Shown: positions 46,652-56,904 of the stretch, piece after piece
How positions within the stretch are numbered: the stretch's first letter is position 1
Layout: every line of letters starts with the position of its first letter
NCBI GenBank assembly: GCA_963814975.1
Contig: CAWFFB010000018.1
Coordinates: forward strand, 62,001 to 126,000
Direction of reading: 5' to 3'
From: CAVUXJ01 sp963814975
Lineage (GTDB): Bacteria; Acidobacteriota; Vicinamibacteria; Vicinamibacterales; CAVVIG01
Length of the DNA: 64,000 bases
Translations under genes and position numbers: made by a program
The notes under the pieces: model-generated
Told to the model about the DNA's origin: nothing
What the model saw: the letters and a program-made list of their open reading frames with translations, nothing else
The model's database searches: none

Positions 46652-47527
46652 TCAATGCGTGTGCTCGAGGAACCCACGCAGCTTGTCGGGGTTGCGCACG
46701 ACATAGATCGCGCGAATGCGGCCGTCGGCGATGTCGAACGAGTAGGTGCCGTTGCCGGAGATCGGATGGCGCATGAGCAGACCGGGTGCGCCGTTGATCG
46801 TGACGAGCTGGAAGTCCGACTCCGACCAGTGCATCTTGCCGGCATAGCCGAGCACGAACTTCGCGATGCGATCCGCCCCGAGCACGGGACGCGTCGCCGC
46901 GGCCGCCTTGCCGCCGCCATCGGCGACGAGCTCCGCGTCGGTGTGCAGCACCGCCATCAGCTCCTCGACGTTGCCGGTGACGCAGGCCTGCCGGAAGCGC
47001 CGCACGATCTCCTCCGATTCACGAGGCGACACGGTGAATCGCGGACGCGAATCGCGCAGCCGGCCGCGCGCGCGCGTGAGGATCTGCCGCGTGTTCGCCT
47101 CGCTCTTGCCGACGCTCCTCGCGATCTCGTCGAAGTCGAGCTCGAACACCTCCCGCAGCAGGAAGACGGCGCGCTCGATCGGCGCCAGCTGCTCCAGCAG
47201 TACCAGGAATGCCGTCGTCAAGGACGACGCCAGCTCGACGGATTCCTGATTCGGTTCTGCCAACGGTTCGGGCAGCCATGGACCTGGATACTCCATGCGA
47301 GTCCGCTCGGCGCTGCGTAGATGGTCGATGCAGAGCCGCGTAACGATGGTCGTGAGATACGCGCGGGGGGAGCGGACGTCGGCGTGCTCGGCCTGCCGCG
47401 CCCGGAGCCATGCGTCCTGCATGACATCCTCGGCTTCGCTGACGCTGCCGAGCATCCTGTACACAATCGAGAACAGCAGGGGTCGATGCGCCTCGAACGT
47501 TGACTCATCCCAGTCAGTTGCTGCCAT
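46652..47527 (-). CDS. ECF41-group sigma factor with SnoaL-like C-terminal domain
   Basis: About 291 residues. Region 2 (RPLLFSIVYRMLGSVSEAEDVMQDAWLRAR) and region 4 (LAPIERAVFLLREVFELDFDEIARSVGKSEANTRQILTRAR) are joined by a linker with PWLPEPL. The C-terminal SnoaL/NTF2-like domain carries VADGGGKAAAATRPVLG. WLPEP and the DGGGK motif are the hallmarks of the ECF41 group, where the extra domain tunes activity in place of an anti-sigma factor. It is divergent from a carboxymuconolactone-decarboxylase-like gene, the usual ECF41 partner. The ATG at 47527 is preferred to a GTG at 47545. Confidence 0.93.
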   Translation of the reverse strand: MAATDWDESTFEAHRPLLFSIVYRMLGSVSEAEDVMQDAWLRARQAEHADVRSPRAYLTTIVTRLCIDHLRSAERTRMEYPGPWLPEPLAEPNQESVELASSLTTAFLVLLEQLAPIERAVFLLREVFELDFDEIARSVGKSEANTRQILTRARGRLRDSRPRFTVSPRESEEIVRRFRQACVTGNVEELMAVLHTDAELVADGGGKAAAATRPVLGADRIAKFVLGYAGKMHWSESDFQLVTINGAPGLLMRHPISGNGTYSFDIADGRIRAIYVVRNPDKLRGFLEHTH

Positions 47528-47560
47528 GGCTGACGTGCCTTGCACTCCTCCTGTTATCTA

Positions 47561-47587
47561 GACGAATGACGGAGGCCGTCTGTGACA
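47561..47587 (-). promoter_or_regulatory. ECF41-type promoter of the sigma gene
   Basis: On the minus strand TGTCACA (47587-47581) and CGTC (47564-47561) are separated by 16 bases, matching the known ECF41 consensus. It points into the sigma-factor gene, so autoregulation is expected. Confidence 0.75.
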
Positions 47588-47606
47588 GCGGCGGGCCCCG
47601 GACCGG

Positions 47607-47632
47607 TGTCACAGGATTATTCCTGGTTCGTC
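47607..47632 (+). promoter_or_regulatory. ECF41-type promoter of the AhpD-like gene
   Basis: TGTCACA (47607-47613) and CGTC (47629-47632) with a 15-base spacer, 26 bases before the AhpD-like start codon. Together with the promoter on the other strand it makes a divergent pair for the same sigma factor. Confidence 0.75.
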
Positions 47633-47657
47633 TTGATTTGTGGAGGCGAAATACATC

Positions 47658-48137
47658 ATGAAGGCTCGAATCGATCTCATGCACGTCACCCCGGGCGTCA
47701 TCCAAGCCATGCTCGGCCTCGAACGGCAGGTTCGTCAGGCGGGCTTCGATCACGGACTGCTCGACCTCGTCCGGATGCGCGCGTCGCAACTCAACGGTTG
47801 CTCCTATTGTCTGGACATGCACAGCAAGGATGCGCGCGCGAACGGTGAAACCGAACAGCGGCTCTATGGCCTCGACGCGTGGCGCGAGACGCCGTACTAC
47901 TCGGCGCGCGAGCGCGCCGCGCTGGAGTGGACCGAGGCGCTGACGCTCGTCTCCGAGACTCGCGTCCCGGACGAGGTGTACGAGCGGGTGCGGGAGCAGT
48001 TCTCGGAGGACGAACTTGTGCACCTGAGCCTGGCGATCGTGTCGATCAACGGCTGGAATCGGCTCAACATCGCTGCGCGCACGGTGCCAGGCAACTACGT
48101 GGCCGGCAGCCTCGCGAAGGTGCAGGCGGTGCGCTGA
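47658..48137 (+). CDS. Carboxymuconolactone decarboxylase/AhpD-like protein
   Basis: A 159-residue protein of the CMD/AhpD fold. The motif LNGCSYCLDMHSKDAR has the redox Cys pair (Cys48, Cys51) and the downstream His typical of AhpD-like peroxidase partners. The second helix bundle part is RERAALEWTEALTLVSE with LSLAIVSINGWNRLNI. GGAGG precedes the ATG. It is the probable target of the divergent ECF41 sigma factor, so it likely serves thiol-based peroxide or envelope stress defence. Confidence 0.92.
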   Translation: MKARIDLMHVTPGVIQAMLGLERQVRQAGFDHGLLDLVRMRASQLNGCSYCLDMHSKDARANGETEQRLYGLDAWRETPYYSARERAALEWTEALTLVSETRVPDEVYERVREQFSEDELVHLSLAIVSINGWNRLNIAARTVPGNYVAGSLAKVQAVR

Positions 48138-48276
48138 TCGCGCGGGTTGCACCGGGCCGGACGGCGACCACAGGTCGCTGACGCGAAGTAGCACGTATGC
48201 CACGCCGCGCGGCAGAGCAATCGTCTCGGTGGTGTCGTTCGCGAGTGAGGTTGTCCTTGCGCGCGTAACTTCGGTC

Positions 48277-48702
48277 TTATTCTGAAACGACTTCGAACTG
48301 GGTCATGTTCAGGCGGTAATACAGCGGTTCCAAAAACGTACCCGCTTGGACGAGGTCGTAGAGCCGCGTCGCGGTGAGGGAGATGACCCGCGTGCGGCCG
48401 CTCCGAGGCTCGTCGAGCCAGGTCAGTAGCCGTTGCTGCTGTACCGGATCGAATGCAGCCACGTCTTGAAGAATCACCGTCCCGCCTGCAGGCGCAATGG
48501 GCAGCGCATCGCCGGTCGAGCCCTCGTACACCGGTCCGTTGAGGTGGGGGAGTATCGCCGCGACAAAGGCGCGTGTCGCGTCGGGAGGGCCGGTGACCAG
48601 CACATTCGCACGCGATGTGCGCAGAAGCGACCAGTCGCCCGCTGGATCGACGCGAAAACCGTCGCCGATTCTGTATTGATCGAAAACCGGGATGGCAACC
48701 AT
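48277..48702 (-). CDS. Miniature sigma-54-activator-like AAA domain protein
   Basis: A 141-residue stand-alone protein resembling the core of a bacterial enhancer-binding AAA+ domain. GGTVILQDVAAFDPVQQQRL corresponds to the Walker B helix (normally GGTLFLDE). RVISLTATRLYDLVQAGTFLEPLYYRLN corresponds to the sensor I and arginine-finger region (RVIATT...FRxDLYYRLN). The Walker A loop is absent (VTGPPDATRAF), the GAFTGA loop is missing, and there is no DNA-binding domain. It cannot be an ordinary ATPase. It may be a regulator or decoy of a full-length activator. Confidence 0.75.
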   Translation of the reverse strand: MVAIPVFDQYRIGDGFRVDPAGDWSLLRTSRANVLVTGPPDATRAFVAAILPHLNGPVYEGSTGDALPIAPAGGTVILQDVAAFDPVQQQRLLTWLDEPRSGRTRVISLTATRLYDLVQAGTFLEPLYYRLNMTQFEVVSE

Positions 48703-49189
48703 TAGTAGCCCGTGCAGTAGTCCTTACAGGGCGGCAAGTTACTGCCACAACCTGTGAGCTCGGCGAAGCCTAGTGGCCACAAGGCGTTCAGCAGACGCCA
48801 TCGCACGGTCGTGTCCTTCCGGAGCAAGATGAATACCACTACGGAAGCCTACAAATCCGCGAGCTGGCCGCTACGGCGACTTACATTGGGCGTAAGGGCT
48901 TACGTGCGACTGCCTCCGCCCGAACTACCGCGCGTCGTCAAGGGTGCGAACTCATTGCACCCGCCGGTGGCGGATGCTGCCCGGAGGGATTGAGGGGCCT
49001 TCGGATGGGTGCCGCGCGTCATCGTGACCGATTGGCTGGCGCGCTACGCGGCAGCATAACGTCTCGGCCGAAACGCCTGTCCGTGTGTCTTGTGCGACGC
49101 CCCACCGTCGTATGGCACAAACTTGTCCGTGCCCGGCCTACAGGTTGAGTGAGCGGCTGCACTGATCGACTACGAGAGCGGGGATGGTC
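48703..49189. other. Intergenic, no gene supported
   Basis: About 490 bases. Near 48733-48746 GGCAAGTTACTGCC lies just upstream of the miniature AAA gene. On the minus strand it resembles a -24/-12 element but with one base too few between GG and GC. Confidence 0.4.
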
Positions 49190-50602
49190 TCACCGAACGT
49201 CAGTGAGCTGAATCGACTGGCCTATCCGCCGGAACGCCTGCTGATACTGTTGCGCGTCGCTCTCGGGCACGATGGCCAGGTAGTAGAAGAGATTGCCGTC
49301 GGCCAGGAACGTCGTGTAGACGGTGATGCGTTCGGTGCCTCCAAGGGGCGACGGGTTCGTGAGCGGTGTCCCCAGTGCGCTCCGCTGAGACATTTTCAGT
49401 GGCTCCTGCTCACCGGCGAGCCGCAGATTCGGATTTCCTTGAGCGACCGCTTTCAGCCAGGCGTTGGTCGCGCTGCGCAGATCGCGCGACGATACCTTGG
49501 CAACGCCGAACTCGACGCCGTACGTGAATACTGTCTGTCCATTCAGTCGACCGTACCCATTTTCGGGAACCACCTTGATTGAGCTGCTCGACGATACACT
49601 CGTCCAGTTGTTCGGTACGCTCGCCCGAAAGATTCCACCGCCGCTGATGGCGCGATACTCCGCCGCCGGCAGCGGCACTGGCTGGCCGGGTGTGCCGACC
49701 GACCGCGGCGCATCTTCACCCGACTCGCCGCGACGGGCCAGATCCGCCGACGACTTGGCAGCGGGGAGCGATGCGAACTTCGCCTTCATCGGCTCGAACT
49801 GGCTGCTGTCGGCGGGGCTTCCGATGGTAAGCGCTGATGCCTCCTTCGCGATGTAGGCACTGCGATTGCCAGGATTGGGGTGGCTGCTCATCCACTGCGG
49901 GTTGCTGCCGCCTTTCGATTCGCGCTCGATCGTTTCGAACATGCGTGCCAGGCCTCGCGGATCGTAGCCGGCTCTGGCCATGATCTGCGCGCCGAGGAGA
50001 TCGGCCTGCTTCTCGAAGTCGCGGCTGTATCGTAGAAGCAGCGTTCCAAGGCCGAACTGACTGCCTTGCGCGATTGCCGATCCGGCTGCTCCGCCCACAA
50101 CCGCTCCGCCAAGGGCGCCCGCAATCTGTCCGAGCTGCAGCCAAGGGTTCTGGGCCTTCGAGGCGTTGGCCGTGCCGTGCCGCAGCAGGACGTGCGACAG
50201 CTCGTGCGCCATCACCCCGACGACCTCGCCCTCGCTTGCTGCGGCCTCGAACATGCCGCGCTGGACGAACATCGGTCCGCCCGGCAGCGCGAAGGCGTTG
50301 ATTTCTTTCATGTTCACCGGTGTAAACGAATACTTGAACGCCGGGTTGTTCAGTTCCGGTGGCGCGAACGTAACAAGCCTGTCGCCGAGCTTGGTCAGAT
50401 ACCTGGCAATGGCTTCGTCCTCGATGATTGGGTACTGCTGTTGGATTTCGGCTGCGCCTTTCGCGCCGAGCTCGACGTCCTGCTGCGGCGTGAAGTTGTT
50501 CTTCGGCGGCTTGACGGGAGTCTGCGCGAACGCGGAGCAGGGCGCCAACGACAAGATAGCCGCGAGCACGACCGCTCTCGATGACAAGGCGTCTTTCGGC
50601 AT
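49190..50602 (-). CDS. M48-family secreted metalloprotease
   Basis: A 470-residue protein. The signal peptide (VVLAAILSLAPCSAFAQ) is followed by an M48/BepA-like peptidase domain with VMAHELSHVLLRHG (HExxH at 133-137) and the third ligand region in RDFEKQADLLGAQIMARAGYDP. SSHPNPGNR follows, as in BepA-type quality-control proteases. The last 170 residues form an extra C-terminal domain (ISGGGIFRASVPNNW ... QAFRRIGQSIQL). It is a periplasmic protein, perhaps for outer-membrane protein turnover. Confidence 0.93.
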   Translation of the reverse strand: MPKDALSSRAVVLAAILSLAPCSAFAQTPVKPPKNNFTPQQDVELGAKGAAEIQQQYPIIEDEAIARYLTKLGDRLVTFAPPELNNPAFKYSFTPVNMKEINAFALPGGPMFVQRGMFEAAASEGEVVGVMAHELSHVLLRHGTANASKAQNPWLQLGQIAGALGGAVVGGAAGSAIAQGSQFGLGTLLLRYSRDFEKQADLLGAQIMARAGYDPRGLARMFETIERESKGGSNPQWMSSHPNPGNRSAYIAKEASALTIGSPADSSQFEPMKAKFASLPAAKSSADLARRGESGEDAPRSVGTPGQPVPLPAAEYRAISGGGIFRASVPNNWTSVSSSSSIKVVPENGYGRLNGQTVFTYGVEFGVAKVSSRDLRSATNAWLKAVAQGNPNLRLAGEQEPLKMSQRSALGTPLTNPSPLGGTERITVYTTFLADGNLFYYLAIVPESDAQQYQQAFRRIGQSIQLTDVR

Positions 50603-50635
50603 GATCGCTGCTCCTTTCGTCCTGCCAGCTTGCTC

Positions 50636-50939
50636 TCAGTATGCAAAACAGTTGTTGTCTGACGCAAGAACCCGTCGGCGAGCTGACGCGGGAAGCGTGT
50701 ACCCAGTCACCGGGATGTAGTAATTGTCTTCGATCAGATACTCGAGGCGCCTCCCGCTGCCGCTGATCCAGCCAGCCTTCCAACGCGGCAGCAGCATTCG
50801 GAGGGACAACAGGTCGATCACAACGGGAGCGTCCCGTGAAGTCAAACCGCTCGATCAACGGGCGAAGAAGGCGCATGAAATCCGGGTCCGTGGTATAGAT
50901 TCCCGTTGCGACACGGACAAGGATGTTCGAGCTGTTCAT
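50636..50939 (-). pseudogene. Possible frameshifted small gene
   Basis: Reading MNSSNILVRVATGIYTTDPD and, after a shift near 50837, APVVIDLLSLRMLLPRWKAG and LEYLIEDNYYIPVTGY gives a protein-like chain of about 100 residues that ends just before the M48 gene. No family is recognised, and it overlaps the start of the TonB-dependent receptor on the other strand. Low confidence. Confidence 0.3.
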
Positions 50940-53378
50940 CGTCTCTCTATTGGTTGGTGGGCTCCAGTCCAGCGGGCTCGCGCACCACTCTGATTCTGCT
51001 CAATCGGGTCAGCCGGCGACGAGCGGCCGCGTCATCGCAACCGTGACGACGCTCGAGGGCACCGTGTCGATGTCGGGTGTCCAGGTCGAGTTGCGCACCT
51101 CCTCGGACTCGACGATCCTGGCGAAGACGGCGACCGACGGGGCAGGACGTGTGACGTTTCCCGAAGTTCCGGCAGGCAGGTACATCATTCGAGTTGACCG
51201 ACCGGGTTTCGTGGCGACAAGTTCGCCGGCCTTCGAGGTCAAGGCCGGCGAACCCGCACGAGTGCTGCTCGATATTCAATTGACCTTCGTCGTCCCGGAA
51301 GTCGTGGTGCGTGCCGAAACTCCTTCGCCGACCGACAGCGTTCAGCCGGTGTCGATGAGCGACATGCTTGCGGGCTCGGTGTTCGAGCTCGCACCGCTCG
51401 AGGGGGACGACTTTCAGAGCTTGCTGTTGCTTCTGCCCGGCGTGGTGCGCGGCCAAGACGGACGGCTGCGCATCAAGGGCGGCCAACCTTCGCAAGGCGC
51501 ACTGCAAGTCAGCAGCGCCAGCCTGAACGATCCATCGTCTGGCGATTTCGACCTCGATCTCCCGGCTCAGAGCGTTGAGTCGGTCGAAGTGCTGTCCAAT
51601 CCGTTTGCCGCCGAGTACGGTCGCTTCTCCGCCAGCATCACGCAGATCCGAACAAGACAGGGAACCAACGACTGGGAGATCAAGCCCGGAAATCTCGTCC
51701 CGCGGTTCCGGAAGGGCCTCAGCGGGATACGCGGCTTCGAGCCGCGCTTCTCGGCGCGCGGCCCTCTCAAGCGCAACCGGGCGTTCATGGCGCAGGATTT
51801 TCAGTTCCGCTACGTCGAGACGCCGGTGAAGAGCCTGGCCGGCGAGCCTCCGATCACGCTGAAGAGCTTCGACTCTTTCACCCGGGTCGATACTGCAATC
51901 TCGGCGCGCCACACGCTTGGCGGCGGGCTTCTTTCATTTCCGCGCGAGGTCAAGAGGGCGACGATGAACACATTCCGACCGCCTGAAGTGAGCCAGGACT
52001 TCAATCAGAGCGGCTGGTCCGCGGGCATCGTCGATCGGTTGGCCGTCTCGCGGACGCTGTACTCGACACCACGCTCTCGGGACGATGGTTTGAAGTCAAT
52101 GCCAACACCGACGGGCGCGCGCCGATGGTCTACGCACCGCCGACCCAGAGTGGAAGCTTCTTCAACGACCAGGAACGCGAAGTGGCCAGCCTGCAGTGGG
52201 TCGAGACGCTCAGCCTGTCACGAGACTGGCGCGGCCAGCATGTGCTCAAGCTCGGCACCGATCTGCAGCGGTCGCAGTTCGGTGGTTTCAGTGCGAGCCG
52301 GCCGGTGGAGATCCGGCGCCTGGACGGATCGCTTGCGGAGTTGACCGTCTTTGGCAATCGAACCGAACAGTCGGTCAGGGGGTTCGAGTTCGCGGCGTTC
52401 GTGCAGGACCGCTGGCGCATGAACTCGCGGGTCACGTTCGAGTTCGGCGCGCGTCTGGATCGTGACGCGATCGTCGAACGCGTGAACTGGTCACCTCGCG
52501 CGGGCATTGCGGTGGGTGTGGCGCCGGAAGGACGCGCGATCCTGCGTGGCGGCTTCGGAAAGTTCGTGCAGCGCACCCCGCTGAACGTGGAGGCCTTTCC
52601 TGCGTTCGAGTCGAGGACGGTGTCGCGCTTTGCATCGGACGGCGCCCCGATCGGGCCGCCCACGACGTTCGCCAACGTCCTCGATCCCGGCCTGCGAACT
52701 CCCGAGGCCTACGTGGGAAACGTTGAGTGGAATCAGCGCCTGGGCCGGCGTCTGCTGTTCAAGCTGGAGTTCATGCGGCGCGAGGGCGCCCATGAGTTCG
52801 TCGTGACGCCGGACGCGACCACGCGCGAGCTGCGGCTCGGCAGCACCGGCACCTCCGTGTACAAGGAACTCGAGGCGACGACGCGGTACATGGGCGGCGA
52901 GCGGCGGGACATCACCGTTTCATATGTCTGGGCCAAGGGGACAGCCGACCTCAATAACTACGATCAGTTCTTCGGCAACCTGCGGAACCCGATCATCCGC
53001 TCGAACGAAAACAGTCTGATTCCGACCGACGTCCGGCATCGGCTGCTGATTCGAGGCACTCTGGGGCTTCCTGGCACGTGGGACTTCGCGCCGCTCCTGG
53101 AGCTCCGATCGGGATTCCCATGGTCGGCGGTGGACGAGTTCCACGATTTCGTGGGTGTCCGCAACCGCACCGGGCGCCTCCCCGCGGTTCGCACGCTCGA
53201 TTTCACGCTCGCGCGACCATGGCGGTTCAAGAAGTACCGCTTCCGTGCAGGCGTGAAGCTCTACAACGTCTTCGGAGCATCGGCAGACCGGGACGTTCAG
53301 AACAACGTCACCTCGCCCGACTTCGGCCGGTTCTTCAACCCCATCGAACGCTCCATCGGGTTCACGTTCGGCTCGTGA
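50923..53378 (+). pseudogene. TonB-dependent receptor-like protein, one frameshift
   Basis: About 818 residues when read across one break near 52055 (a missing base; the sense continues as LDTTLSGRWFEVNANTDGRA). The layout is a short signal peptide, a carboxypeptidase-regulatory-like domain (VSMSGVQVELRTSSDSTI ... FPEVPAGRYIIRVDRPGFV), a plug domain (RLRIKGGQPSQGALQVSS ... ESVEVLSNPFAAEYGRFS) and a long beta-barrel ending ERSIGFTFGS. This Oar-like design is abundant in Acidobacteriota and Bacteroidota. The ligand is unknown. It ends 4 bases from the convergent nhaA stop. Confidence 0.88.
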
Positions 53379-53382
53379 TGAA

Positions 53383-54553
53383 TCAGTGCCGGGCAAACCT
53401 GCCGACGTGGAGCAACCTCGCGGCGACAAGGGCCAGCGGCGCTCCCAGCAGGGTCAACAAGACACCCATGCTGGTTTCTGAGCGCAGTTGACCAGGAGGC
53501 AACAGTGCCGAGCAGAAGAACAGACCGATACTGAATCCAATCGCGGCGGTGAACCCGACGACGACGAGGTCGCGCCAGCCGACCCGCTGAGGCAGATGCA
53601 GACCGGCAGCGACCGCAACGCCTACGGCGATGAGAATGCCAAGAGGCTTGCCAACGATCACGGCGATCGGCAATCCCCAGGCTCCCGCTTCCAGCGCCCG
53701 AAAGGACACGCCTGCGTTCACGAGGCCGAAGAACAGGAGCGCGGCCTGGGCAGGGTACCGCCACCACATCTCGAATTGGCTCAGCGCATCCTTGTCTGTC
53801 GGTGAGGCGTCGACGAAGAATCCAGGATCGCGGGCAGCGTGTGGCAGAAAGGGCACGATCGGAACGAGCGCGAGGGCTGGATGGAGCCCGCTCCTGTAGA
53901 ACGCCCACCACGAGAACCCGCCTGCGGCGAGGAGATAAATCCAGAAACTCTTGACCCGCGCCCGCCGCAGGCTGAAGGCGATGCCGATCGCGACGGCCAT
54001 GATCAGCGCTCCCTGGACGAGGTGCAGGTCTGCCGCGGGGTTGAACAACGCGAGCATCAGAAATCCCAGCGCGTCGGAGGCAATCGCGAGGAGCAGCAGA
54101 AACGGGACCATCGGGTGCAGCCGAAAGATGATTCTCGCGATGAAATAGCTGACGGCGATGTCGGTTGCAAATGAAACCGGCCATGCGATCGACAGCACAG
54201 GCTCGTCGAGCGCATCGACCGCACGGCTGTAGATCAGCGCCGGTACGCAGCGTGGCGCCGATCGCGGCCATCACCGGCATCAAGGCGCGACGCCACGGAT
54301 GAAGCACGCCCCCCGGCGCGGTCGCTTCGACCACCTCTTTCGTCATGAGCGCGAAGAAAAACATCATCGCCACGTCGTTGACGGCGAACGCCATCGCGTA
54401 GGTCACGCGGTAGTAGCTCTCGGGAGCCAGATTGGCCCACACCAGCGCGATCGCCGCCCCCAGTGGCAGCAGCAGAAGATGCTCGACGGCGAATGCCGAC
54501 AGACGCGGGACAGAGGCGCGCCAGACAGGAATGCGGCGCGAATTGTCGCTCAC
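53383..54553 (-). pseudogene. nhaA: Na+/H+ antiporter NhaA, frameshifted
   Basis: The N-terminal part begins at a GTG (54553) with CAGGAG upstream: VSDNSRRIPVWRASVP, then ALVWANLAPESYYRVTYAMA and NDVAMMFFFALMTKEVVEA. At about 54240 one extra base breaks the frame. The rest continues as PALIYSRAVDALDEP, PVSFATDIAVSYFIARIIF, LLLAIASDALGFLML and HPALALVPIVPFLPHAARD, ending HVGRFARH. SFATDIAVS and IASDALG are the regions around the paired Asp of NhaA; the second pair reads SD instead of DD. It overlaps the upstream phosphoesterase gene. Confidence 0.85.
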
Positions 54554-55425
54554 TGTGCCGGCTCCTGCCGGCGGATCATGCCGGAATCGACGGTCTGGCC
54601 TGTCCGCGAGATGACCTGGAAGAACATCTCCGCTCCGGCGACTTCGACGAGCATGAAGCTCAGGTCCTGATCGAACGCGACCGCGGTCTGTTCGGACCGT
54701 CGCATATTCCCTCTCCTCAGCTGGCCGCCTGAGCCCGACACGAAGTAGTAAATGCCCTTCTGCGGCACGAGTCGCTCGTAGACATGGTCGTGACCGGAAA
54801 AGACCACGTTGACGCGATACTTGAGAAAAGCGGTTCGAGCAGCACACGCAGGTCGACGGACGATCCGTGGCGGGCGGCGTTGGAGTACAACGGGTGATGG
54901 AAGTAGCGGATCTTCCACTCCTCGCCTGCGCCTCGAGGGTGGCATCGATCCAGGCGACCTGCTTCTGATCCATGAGGGTGCTGTCGAGCGCGAGGAAGCG
55001 GACGTTGTTGCGCACGTACGAGTAATAGCGCTGGCCGTTCATGTTGAAGAGCTTGTACGAGACCTGCTCCGGGCGATCGTGGTTGCCGATCGAGGCGTGA
55101 AACTTCACACCGGCGGCGAGCAGTGGCGCGTACGGCTGCTCGAATTTCCTGACGTAGTCGGCCGGCGTCTGGCTGCCGTACATGTTGTCGCCCAGCATGA
55201 TGACGAGGTCGAAGGGAAACGAGTCATGGGCCTTCGTCATCTGTTGCGCCAACTCGTACTGGGGCCGATCGCCGGTGCCGTTGTCGCCAATGCGCCAGCA
55301 AACTTCAGCGAACCCGATCGATTGGGGAGCGAGTGCTGGTCTGCGCGAGGAAGCGCCGCGGACGCGACGCAGCGACGAGCACGAGTGCGAGCACGAGGAG
55401 AGACGACGTTCAGGCGACAGCACGG
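54550..55425 (-). pseudogene. Metallophosphoesterase, several frameshifts
   Basis: Read across at least three breaks (about 54815, 54920 and 55330), the pieces give a calcineurin-like phosphoesterase of about 290 residues. They are a signal-like start (SSLLVLALVLVAASRP), GDNGTGDRPQYELAQQMT, DLVIMLGDNMYG, HASIGNHDRPEQVSY, WKIRYFHHPLYSNAARHG and VVFSGHDHVYERLVPQ. GDN, GNHD, the FHHP His and GHDH are the metal and catalytic motifs. The start is not located exactly. It resembles secreted purple-acid-phosphatase-like enzymes. Confidence 0.8.
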
Positions 55426-55702
55426 GAGCCCTCACACGATACACCGCGTCTGCGCGGTTGAGCGAGTTCGGGCCAAACGACGCATTGCGTCGATACGTCA
55501 ATCTGTCCGACAGTCCGGCCCGGGTTCGCCGGCAGCGCCGTCCGACAACACAAGCTTGAATAACACGACGGACCCGGCAAGGACCTTACCTGTCGAACTG
55601 GCCCTTTCGGAAGGCGTGGTCGCTGCGATATCGTTCGGTATGAAAGGGGGAGGACGTGGCACTGCGAGCAACTGATCAACGGCCGGCGATGCAGGACTGA
55701 CG

Positions 55703-56900
55703 GTGCTGGCCTGGCTTGCCGGGGCATCGGTCGCGCTTGGCACAGGAGCCTGCCACCCGATCGGAGGCCGACAGGCAGCGCCGCGAGGAAAAGAGTCGCA
55801 ACGCCCAGCCTTACAAGCCGGGCGGCTTCGAGCGCGCCATGCATTTCGTCGAAGAGAAGGGCGTCTTCATCCTCGGCCGCGAAGGGATTCTATCCGAAAA
55901 TCGGGTCGCTCACGACGGGAAGCGGCTTCGCGTACGGCGCCGGCTTTCGCGATCGCGACCTGTTCAACAACACGGGCACGCTGGATCTGTGGGCCGCGAC
56001 GAGCATCCGCCGGTACTGGGCCACCGAGGCGCGCCTCACGTTTCCGAAGCTGGCGGACAAGCGCCTGCTACGTCGAGACCTGGGCCGCGCACCGCGACTA
56101 TCCGCAGGAGGATTTCTTCGGCATCGGCCCCGACTCGGCCCGCGCCGACGCAGACCAGCTACGCCATCCGATCGGACCTCTTCGGCGCGCAGCGTCGGCG
56201 TCCGGCCCTGTTCCGATCGTGCTGGTCGGGGGGCGGCGCTCGAGTATCTGAATCCGAGACTCGGCCCCGGGAAAGACAGCCGCGTGCCTTCGATCGAGGA
56301 GCTGTTCAATCCGTCCACGCGCTCCGGGCCTCGGCGAATCGGTGGACTACCTGCGCTCGATGGCCTTTCTGGAAGTCGACTATCGCGAGCCGAAGAACGC
56401 GCGCAAGGGCGGATGGTATCGCATCGATTTCTCGCGGTTCGACGATCGGACCACCGGCCGCTACACGTTCAACCGCGTCGACACCGACCTCCGTCAGTTC
56501 GTCGGATTCCTCGCCGGGCGGCGGGTGATGGCGGCGCGGCTGTTCGTGTCGACGTCGGACACCGGCGCCGGCCACGTGATGCCGTTCTATCTCATGCCGA
56601 CGCTCGGCGGGAACGACACGCTGCGTGGATTCCGGGAGTACCGGTTCCGGGGACCGCACGCGATTCTGGGGCAGGCGGAGTATCGCTGGGAAATCTGGAG
56701 CGGGCTCGACGCGCGCGCTGTTCTACGACGCCGGCAAAGTCGCCGACCGCCGCGCCGACCTGAATTTCAAGGATCTGGAACGCGACTACGGCTTCGGGTT
56801 CCGCTTCAACACCAACGAGGCGATCGTGTTTCGCGTGGATGCCGGCTTCGGGAGTCGAGATGGCAAACACCTGTACATCGTCTTTGGCGGGATTTTCTAG
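55703..56900 (+). pseudogene. Omp85/BamA-like surface antigen, many frameshifts
   Basis: Pieces in all three frames assemble into an outer-membrane barrel protein of about 400 residues. They are a signal peptide (MLAWLAGASVALA after correcting a shift at about 55740), RREEKSRNAQPYKPGG, AMHFVEEKGVFILGREG, SGFAYGAGFRDRDLFNNTG, RDYPQEDFFGIGPDSA, RSMAFLEVDYREP, MPFYLMPTLGGNDTLRGFREYRFRG and a last strand HLYIVFGGIF. GGNDTLRGF is the D15/surface-antigen motif preceding the final strands. POTRA domains are not evident, so it is a short single-barrel member. Confidence 0.78.
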
Positions 56901-56904
56901 GCGC

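Noticed and set aside
48733..48746. Possible sigma-54 promoter upstream of the miniature AAA gene
   Set aside because: The distance between the GG and GC elements is one base short, and this spacing is strict.
49716..50939. Long minus-strand frame across the M48 protease gene
   Set aside because: It is the out-of-frame shadow of the M48 gene; only its first 35 codons might be part of a small separate gene.
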